Of a DNA stretch of 64,000 nucleotides, positions 56,701-64,000 are shown one piece after another. Source of the DNA: Zizania palustris (taxonomy: Eukaryota > Streptophyta > Magnoliopsida > Poales > Poaceae); contig JAAALK010000287.1 of assembly GCA_019279435.1 (NCBI GenBank), forward strand, positions 22,506,162-22,570,161, written 5' to 3'. Both the position numbers and the translations under genes were made by a program. The notes under the pieces were generated by a model that was not told the origin of the DNA, made no database searches, and worked only from the letters and a program-made list of their open reading frames with translations. Position 1 is the stretch's first letter, and the number at the start of each line of letters is the position of its first letter.

Positions 56701-59700
56701 CATTGTTACAGCGATGCGGCGAAGCGCGGCGACCTACCACCTTCACAACATTACAACGCTTATGGCGTGCGGAATGGCGTTGCTATAGACACGTCGGCGT
56801 GGTGAGCAATAAAATATATTAGGACCACTAGAGGATGTAAATACAAAGTTGATAGCAATATAAATGTAGTTCGAAAGAGACTTAATGTAGCACAATAGTC
56901 ATAATTTAAGATTTATTACATTAAAATAGCAATGCAAAAGCATAAAATACATAAAAGTATCTTATCTCTAAAAGTCTTGAATTCCTCATTTATTAAAAAT
57001 CATTTAAATTAAATTCTGAAAAGTAAATTTCCATCTTTTTCCCATATATTAAAAACCATTTAAATCAAATTATAAAAAGTAACTTTCATTTTTCTCTATC
57101 CTTATTTTTCTCTTTCCTTTTTATCTCTTTCCTTCTCTTCCTCTTCTCTTTCCTTTTTTATCTCTTTCCTTCTCTGGTTCTCTTCCTCTTCTGAGCTCTT
57201 CTTCTCCAGCCAACTTGACGCTGCCTCTTCTAAGTCGCGACGCCGACGCCGCACCGCACCCTCGCCGCGCAGCCACGTCCTCACCACTACGCCACCCCAT
57301 GCCCAACTTCCTACAGCTCTCTCCCTCCTGTATGGCGGGCGCCACAAGATGCCACAGTAGCGCCACACTCCTGTGGTGCCCACCAGACCCTCCGACGCTA
57401 TGGGAGCTTGTGGTGAATATCAAATTTCTGCCACGACGATATAGTGACGCCATAACAACTATGATTAGATTACAATCGATCTGGATCAGGCATCGGGGCA
57501 TTCTGAATTTCTGACACCACTGTCATAAAACAATTAATCTAGCCAAAAAAAGTTAAAACATTATGGTTGCATAAAACATGCAAGTAGCAGTTTGCTGAAA
57601 GTTGTCTACCTTTGTGCTTCCTGTGAATGAAACCAAAGGTATCCTTGTGTCAAGAGTGATTGCTTGGCCAATTTCAGCACCACCACAAAAGGCTGTGAAA
57701 ATTGCGCCTGGCAAGTTGTTTTTCTCCAATACACTGGCCACTATTTTAGTCATTGCAATAGTGATTAATGGAGTAGTTGGTGCACCTTTCCTGCAATTAT
57801 TACAACATAATTATGAAAAGGAAATTTCACAACAATAAATACAAGGATAAACATTACAGCTATTAAATTCTGGAATATTCAGCTAATGATATGTTTATAA
57901 AATATAATATCTGCCATCAAGAGCATGAACTTATCCATAATGCAAGTAAAATAATGTACAGTGACAGCAACATGTAGTAGGACAGTACTACATGTTCATG
58001 AAAAAGGAAACAGTTCTTACCAGACAACACAGTTTCCACAGACCAAAGCTATGCAAGCATTCCAACCTAAATCATGACAGAGAGAGATACAGATAATTTT
58101 ATTAGTTGCTGCTCAGAATTACAAGAATTTGAGCATGTGACAAAGGTAGCACTCAGCAACATAGCATTTGATATGAGTAAGGCAAACCACATATCTTTAT
58201 AGCATAAACAAAAGGGTGAGCAACCGAGCAGGTAAATTGCCACCTTGAAGATTACATTAAATCTTATTCAGTAGACACAGTTACGCATAGGATTAAAACA
58301 TTTAACTTTCAACAGTTAAATTCTTGTCAATTATACACTCCCTACAACAAGAGTATGGAAATGCAATCTACAGGGACTTGCATTGTGTGCACTAAGTTGA
58401 TTGTCATTAATGATCTTATAGAAAAAATACGACAGACGTTACCAAGCACAGCACAAGGAAAGTTGAATGCAGTGATAACACCAACAACTCCAAGAGGATT
58501 CCACACCTATTCAAATAAGCAATACTGATTAGCTTCTTCCATTATGATAGCTGAGAGTGGAGACATGAGACACATCGGATATATATTAAAAAAACTAGTT
58601 TTTGCCTACCTCCATCATCATATGATTTGGGCCTAAAAAATGCAAACGATGGTATTAGCAAATCATCTAGTATATTTAATAAACTGAATTGATGAATCAA
58701 TACCCCATAAATATGAATAATGTGATCTGCAGAGTGTCCACGCGCTTGAACAGCCCCCGGTACTGTTCACGCACATGACAAGTAAGCAGTTACAAATTTC
58801 TCTACAATTGGCAACACCAAGACACAACCTTCTATAACTTCATCAGAAAACGCAGTGGTGATAATTTTGACAGAATTCTGTAAACATTGTTGTCTAATGG
58901 AGAATCAGCAGATATCTTACCATTACAACTAAAATATCATATATTGGTATATTTTGGTAAGTAATAGTTGTGAGGCATGTCAGGAGACATGAATACATTA
59001 TACATGATTTTGTACAAAACAGCAAACTTGAATATCAAGTCTGCCATGAGCATTAAATTTCAAATTAGTGAAATGGACAATCATTAAGCATGAAAGGGAT
59101 TTTATAGTGGATTAGTAGGTCTAGCAAAAAAATGCAGTAAATTTGCCAATTCAGGTTAAATAAGTTTTTCAAAAGCTAGACTGTTTGAGTGATACCGACA
59201 AGTTATCAAGGTAAATCTCACCCAACTAGGGAAGACCTTTATTCCTTGATAATCTTTTACATCTAGGACTGCTGCCCTTTTATAAGCCAAGGCAACCTAA
59301 TCTCTAAGGACTCTAATAGATCAATCTACTAATATCTAGGGAAATCTAAACTGAATTGAAACAACCTAATCTCTAAGGACTCTAATAGATCAATCTACTA
59401 ATATCTAGGGAAATCTAAACTGAATTGAAACAACCAGAATAAATCTAATCTGCTATTATTTAATCTATAACATTGAGATATTCCATGAAATGCGACTTTT
59501 AGAATTTCCAACCAGGAGGAAAACCTAGTAATCTTAGTGTCTCACAACCAAGTAGAGTAAATATGATCAGAAGTAAATATTTCATCGCAGATATCGCAGC
59601 ATCATACTTTAATTCTGACTATCAAATATAAATTAGGAAAGGGAGAATTGTCTTACGTTCAGATGGTATGATGGACCCATTTAGCTGGCGACTTAACCCC

Positions 59701-61095
59701 ACAGCATAATCACACATATCAATGATTTCCTACCAAAAAATTTTATGTTGAGAAATTAATAGTTGCATATAAACGTGTTTGATCATCCAGTTATGTTTGA
59801 CTAATAGCCCAAGATCTTAGGCAATGCAGTTTATTGGCACAAAGCTGATTAATATAGAGATAAAAAAGAAACATAATTGCATACCATAGAATTTAAATAA
59901 AAGGGTTATGTTCCAATTCTACATGCAAGGTCATGACAATGTAGCATTCATGGTGAGCATACCACTAATGTTCTAAAGATTAAAACTAATGCATGTTCTG
60001 AAGAAAGACAATGCAATGATCATTTCCTATCCTAAGTGCAAAAACTAACGAAGCTCTGAATGGAAGAATTGGTGGCAACCATGTTCCTACCTGAACTTCC
60101 CCAATCCCTTCAGGGAGAATTTTCCCCATCTCAAGTGACACAAGCCTGCCCAGGTGATGGAGCTTTGCTCTCAATGCATCGCCGATTTGCCTAACAATTT
60201 CTCCTCGCTTTGGAGCTGGAATCTGGACATATATGTATTGTTAAGAGTTTGATAAGCGCAAAGTGTTATAAAAAATCACTTGAAATGAAACAAATTATCA
60301 GCGACGTTTCATCAACATATGTGAATTTTCACGCGATACTAGTGCTGGTAGCTCCTATACATATACATGCATTTGAAACCACATTCTGCTAAATAAAAAG
60401 CATGTATGATCTGAAACTGCAATGCATTGTGCTTTCTCTACTGTCCTAAAATGTTAGCATTTGCACTTGATTAGTTGGCTGTTTCACACTTTATATTGGA
60501 TAGTGCTGTTCGTGAATCAAATAGTTAGCCCATACCACCTCAACATCTCCGAGAACAGCAATCAGAAATTCCCTAAAAACTGGAACCTCTAAATGCCCAA
60601 ATTGCATGTTTTCAAAGCAGCATTTCCAATCCAACCCTGATGCACCGTTTCGATTTGTACACAGCTAAATCTCACATGCAGTAGCAGCCAGCAAAATGCA
60701 CATGAAGCATAGCAGCACTTTATGATCTGATCGAGTTGCTATGAGCACTCCAATCCAGCTAGGCAGTGAAACTCACGGTCATCCAGGTCTTCGCAGCGTC
60801 GTAGCAGGCGCGCATGCCCTCCTCGTACTCGCGCGCGGACGCCTCCACGACCTCAGCAATGACCTAAAACACAAACGAGCACAAAACCCCCCCTCAGAAA
60901 TCCATAAAAAAAACGGCCGGAGACAAACAAAATCCAGCGGATCGGGGACGCGCGCGCCTGGTTGTTGGTCGGGTTGGTGGACGCGACGACTGCGCCCGAG
61001 CCGCCCCAGGCGCCGCAGGCGAAGGAACCGTGGTTTCGCGGCGCGAGGCCGAGCTCGGCCAGGAACTGGTGCTCCCTCCTCGCGAAGCTCCCCAT
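53713..61095 (-). CDS. ALDH7: Aldehyde dehydrogenase family 7 (antiquitin, ALDH7B-type)
   Basis: Fourteen exons on the minus strand, in order: 61095–60958, 60863–60777, 60222–60091, 59729–59657, 58632–58610, 58506–58443, 58066–58021, 57790–57610, 56556–56380, 56298–56134, 55667–55527, 55407–55310, 54541–54392 and 53767–53713. They give 509 residues, the length I recall for rice ALDH7. Features are FNFPCAVLGWN (NAD-binding loop), FTGSTK (243–248), general base Glu267 in LELSGNN, nucleophile Cys301 in GQRCTT, EELFGPVLYV, and the C-terminus QGINFG. The enzyme oxidises alpha-aminoadipic semialdehyde and stress-derived aldehydes with NAD+; in rice its loss gives yellowed, poorly stored seed. Intron 1 has a GC donor. 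The introns carry insertions, including a Stowaway MITE. The start MGSFARREHQFLAELGL is the family norm. Confidence 0.95.
54994..55237. mobile_element. Stowaway MITE in intron 12 of ALDH7
   Basis: TA flanks both ends. The ends CTCCCTCCGGTCAGAAAAAT and CTTTTGTGACCTGAGGGAG form the typical Stowaway inverted repeat. Length 244 bp, with the usual GTCATTTTAG-type subterminal word. Confidence 0.88.
56700..57600. other. Inserted DNA in intron 8 of ALDH7
   Basis: The 1.05-kb intron (56557–57609) contains GC-rich words at 56710–56805, an AT-rich stretch with two near-repeats (TTAAAAATCATTTAAAT at about 56995 and TTAAAAACCATTTAAATC at about 57050), pyrimidine-rich tandem units (TTTATCTCTTTCCTTCTCT, about 57120–57175) and a GC-rich patch at 57215–57420 that creates chance frames. 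It looks like a composite insertion; no class is assigned. Confidence 0.35.
59294..59435. repeat. 69-bp tandem duplication in intron 4 of ALDH7
   Basis: The unit beginning AACCTAATCTCTAAGGACTC and ending TGAATTGAAAC occurs twice without a gap (59294–59362 and 59363–59431). A few bases more match before the sequence diverges at CCAGAATAAA. The two units look identical, so the duplication is recent. The surrounding sequence (59170–59300) is repeat-like. Confidence 0.85.
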
Positions 61096-63480
61096 GGCCG
61101 GCTGCCGGGCGGGACCGCTCCTCCTTCCAGGAGACGGTTTCTGCTTCTCGCGGGGGGAGGCGCCGCCTCCGTACGGCGCGAGGGGATTAGGGGACGGGGG
61201 ATTGGACTGCTGCACGGAAAGCGGAGGCGAATAGGCGATGGCCGGTGGGCGGTGGCGGAAGGGGGGCTTTTATAGGAAGGAAGTGGGGTGGGAACTGTGA
61301 AGTGTGGAGTCTTCCTTCCGGGAGGTGGCCGAAACAGATATCTAGATTGGTGAAGACGTGGAATCCAAAAAAGTAGCTGGGTGGTATACATGCCAATATT
61401 TGGATTTTTCTTTATGAAGTTTCAGGGAGTTAGCTGTACAAAAAAAATTAATTTTAATTTACAGACTTTCGGCAGATTGGGATTGTTCGAATACTCTCCT
61501 AACCACTAGTTTGTTTCAGTTTGAATTACAACATTTTTTTATAAGTTGAAACAAATAAATAACTTATTCTACTGGTTTATTATAATATGGAGTGCAGATT
61601 ATAACAATCCAGTAAGTTGGTAGAACCGTTGATGTGTTTTTTTGTCACACTTTGACACACGCGTGGCCTGGGAGATCTGCTTCACTCTAATGCAGGACCT
61701 ACGTTCTTAGAAAAAAAGTTTAAGGCGTGCCAATCAGTTTGACCCTTCAACTGATAAGGGAACAGAAAATATCACATTAGTAGCATGTTCTATCAGCTAT
61801 CGAGCCGATGACCGCGGCGAGGATGAGACATTCGTGGAATATCACACCGATCGATCATAAGGCCAATGACCTGTGATGAAGCAATCGTGCGAGCGTGTCA
61901 TCGGCCGATAAGATGGACAGTTCACCACATAGGGCAATGAGTTCTTTTCCGATGACTTATAAGATCTAGCGTGGAATCAAAGATAACCCGTCGGCTTGTA
62001 CTCCGATATAAATAAATAAAACGTGCCAGATAACATGTCTATATCATAAAAATCATCACAATAACTAGATCGGACCTAACCAAGACAGTAGCTAGTCACA
62101 ATGATCTTAATAATATGTCAAAGTATCAGGCATGTTTTATTTAGGTGAACGATATACAACATGAAGGAGATACAATAGTAAGATATGTCGGACATAACTG
62201 ATGAAGCCTCAAACTATCACACCTAGATCACATCGATCTAAGAGATCAAATTGAACTGATGCAGACTTAGACCTAGATAATATAATAAGAACCACCGGTG
62301 ACCGTATTGTTTCAACGTTTACCTCAAGAGATCAATCTTGATGCAGTTGTGAAGATACTGATCTAATCGGTACGGATGTCAGGGGTGATGGGACTCACCT
62401 CTTCACCGAAGATCAAAATGATGCAGCCCAGTTCCGAGTGTCGAACCCCGCTAGATAAACCTCGGAAGCCAAAGATGACGATGCGCCGAGTAGTTAATTG
62501 ACAGAGATGTGTTTTATAAGCTAGCTAAGGGTACATATTTATAGTCCAAAGACTTATCGTCCAAGATCTTTACTAATTCTGGATAATCTTCATCTTCTTC
62601 TAATCTTTATCTCCATCGGTTCTTCTGCATCCGGTCATCTTGTAGCAGTATGGACGGACTTCCTTGACTTTCCTTGACTAGATCATCTTTGACTTCTGTT
62701 GACCGTGTGGCATATTTAGTGGGCTTAGACTTTACCAAATCTTGGCGTCAACATATAGTTTAGGTATCTAACTGACAAGAATTTGAAGAAGCTGATGTTT
62801 TCTAGCTTTTGGATTCTAGTTCATTTTCAGATTCTGCAGCTAATGATTCTAACAATTTAAGTCCAAAATCTGCACCGTTTATTTCAGCTTTATATTTTAG
62901 AAGTGAATACATATGACATAAGCTGAAACAAATAGGTCCTAAGCTATCATAATTAGTTAACCTGTTTATTTCAACTTATGAAAATTAGTTTGATTGTTAT
63001 AATCTAAACAAACGGCCAATAAATCAGCCCTTCATTGTGTTTCTACACGTACAATACGAGTATTTTGGAAGTAGTGGATAGAAAAGTAAAAAATTCATGA
63101 ATGAAAATCGCTGACATAAGTAGCATTTGATATAGTCCTATATCTGTCCTAAAATATAATGGCGGTTCTAGAACTCTTTTATGGTTTGTCGCGTGAATAA
63201 AGAAGATATATTAAGATTGTAATATTATTTTTAGATGGATGAAGGTGAGTTGTATGGATTAAGGAGTAATAAAGTCTAAAGATATGAGGATATTAGTTTT
63301 TTAAAATATCTTCTTAATATTTGTACAACTTCAAAAATTGCTATATTTTGAGACAGGAAAGTAAATAATAGATGGTGGATTATATGAGGGAGTTTTTATG
63401 GTACCTCATTTTCTTTCATAAGAGGTAAGAGGTACAATAATTAAAAATAATAATTTTTACAAACTTAGCTCATCACTCCT
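61096..63480. other. Upstream flank of ALDH7 and repeat-like spacer
   Basis: The first 250 bp are GC-rich and form the likely promoter and 5' leader of ALDH7. From about 61700 to 62760 the DNA contains CCGATCGATCATAAGGCCAATGACC-type words and ends GGCGTCAACA, which could be the CA end of an LTR. No matching second copy lies in the window, so a solo LTR is possible but unproven. The rest is AT-rich with nothing recognised. Confidence 0.35.
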
Positions 63481-64000
63481 CTCCCCTCTCCCTCCAGCGC
63501 GCGGGCTCTCTTGCCACAATCGTTGTGGTGACTCGTCGTCACCATGGCGCTCCGCCACTTGTTTTCCACCCCTATGGCCACGTCGCCCATCCAATGTCGT
63601 CGTTGCTCCTATGTGACCCTAGCTTCTTCCATCTTTGTGTCCTCTCTACTTGACCACTGTGGCCCTGCTCCCAACACCGCTCCACACTGTAGCGCCCCCT
63701 TTCGCTGCCCCCACCACAGTGCCCCACTAACGTGGTCCCGCGTCTGACGCCGCCCCATGCCTCGGCGCCCATCGACCGCTCTCGTTGTCAGTGCGGCCCC
63801 ACATCCGATGCGCCCCTTGCCTCATCGCCCGTCGGCTGCTCCCATCGTCGGTGCGCCCTGGCGGCGTGGCCCCATGCCACGCCGCCCATCCGCTGACCTT
63901 GCCGCCCCACGTCTCGGTCGGCACGACCCTCACACACGACGTTAGTGTCCGTCCACCGCGCCGCCCCCTCCGTCGAAGCATCCCGTCGATGTGGTCCCAC
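63480..64000. repeat. GC-rich degenerate tandem region, cut by the window end
   Basis: From about 63740 the sequence repeats variants of GGCCCCATGCC…CGCCCATC(G/C)…TGCTCCCATCGTCGGTGCG, roughly 60–70 bp each, keeping frames open on both strands. The minus-strand frame 63788–64000 runs off the edge. The bias looks like low-complexity or retroelement-derived DNA rather than a gene exon. A coding role cannot be excluded from this fragment. Confidence 0.35.

Noticed and set aside
61187..61391. Minus-strand extension ahead of the ALDH7 start
   Set aside because: The family N-terminus MGSFAR begins at 61095; the upstream frame is not conserved in composition or motif.

Overview
The window is nuclear DNA of a grass, almost certainly a member of the rice tribe (Oryza or a close relative). 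The genes have small GT–AG exons, first exons are GC-rich while introns and intergenic DNA are AT-rich, and the spacers are full of MITEs (Stowaway, Tourist-like, hAT-like), a LINE fragment and simple repeats. Seven protein-coding genes can be assembled exon by exon with intact frames. The order EXO70, GOST-type 7TM, DRO1-type, BRCT and ALDH7 matches what I recall of the DRO1 neighbourhood on rice chromosome 9. That match is from memory, not from an alignment, and the species cannot be fixed from the sequence alone.

Layout. 0–11.8 kb: no intact gene; a 2.8 kb block crowded with CTTCGAAG/CTCCGAAG words (about 1.87–4.7 kb), an Ac-like nonautonomous element (6.24 kb) and a decayed LINE endonuclease domain (9.3–10.2 kb). 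11.86–15.73 kb (+): a membrane-anchored GH28 (polygalacturonase-like) protein in five exons. 17.30–18.13 kb (-): a heavy-metal-associated isoprenylated protein (HIPP) ending in a CaaX box. 18.1–23.5 kb: MITEs and a well-bounded Ac/Ds-like element at 19.86–20.54 kb. 23.52–25.45 kb (+): an intronless EXO70 exocyst subunit. 28.77–32.47 kb (-): a seven-transmembrane GOST/TMEM87-like protein. 33.35–36.27 kb (-): an intact DRO1-type LAZY-family root-angle gene with a 6-nt first coding exon and a 20-nt last coding exon. 36.3–49.7 kb: a 13 kb spacer of nested repeats. 49.72–53.11 kb (+): a BRCT-domain protein whose second intron has every hallmark of a U12-type AT–AC intron. 53.71–61.10 kb (-): a complete 14-exon ALDH7 (antiquitin-type aldehyde dehydrogenase) with an unusual GC–AG first intron. 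61.1–64 kb: repeats and a GC-rich degenerate tandem region cut by the window edge.

The genes do not form a pathway. They are independently transcribed plant genes for cell-wall modification, metal or protein binding at membranes, exocytosis, Golgi/endosomal membrane traffic, gravitropic root angle, DNA damage response or meiosis, and lysine catabolism or aldehyde detoxification. The most distinctive observations are the U12 AT–AC intron, the intact DRO1-type gene with minimal terminal exons, the Ac/Ds-like element whose interior is an array of AAACGG (the Ac transposase binding word), and a family of palindromic MITEs, two of them nested inside a CGGT-rich repeat. I did not see a previously undescribed multi-gene system.
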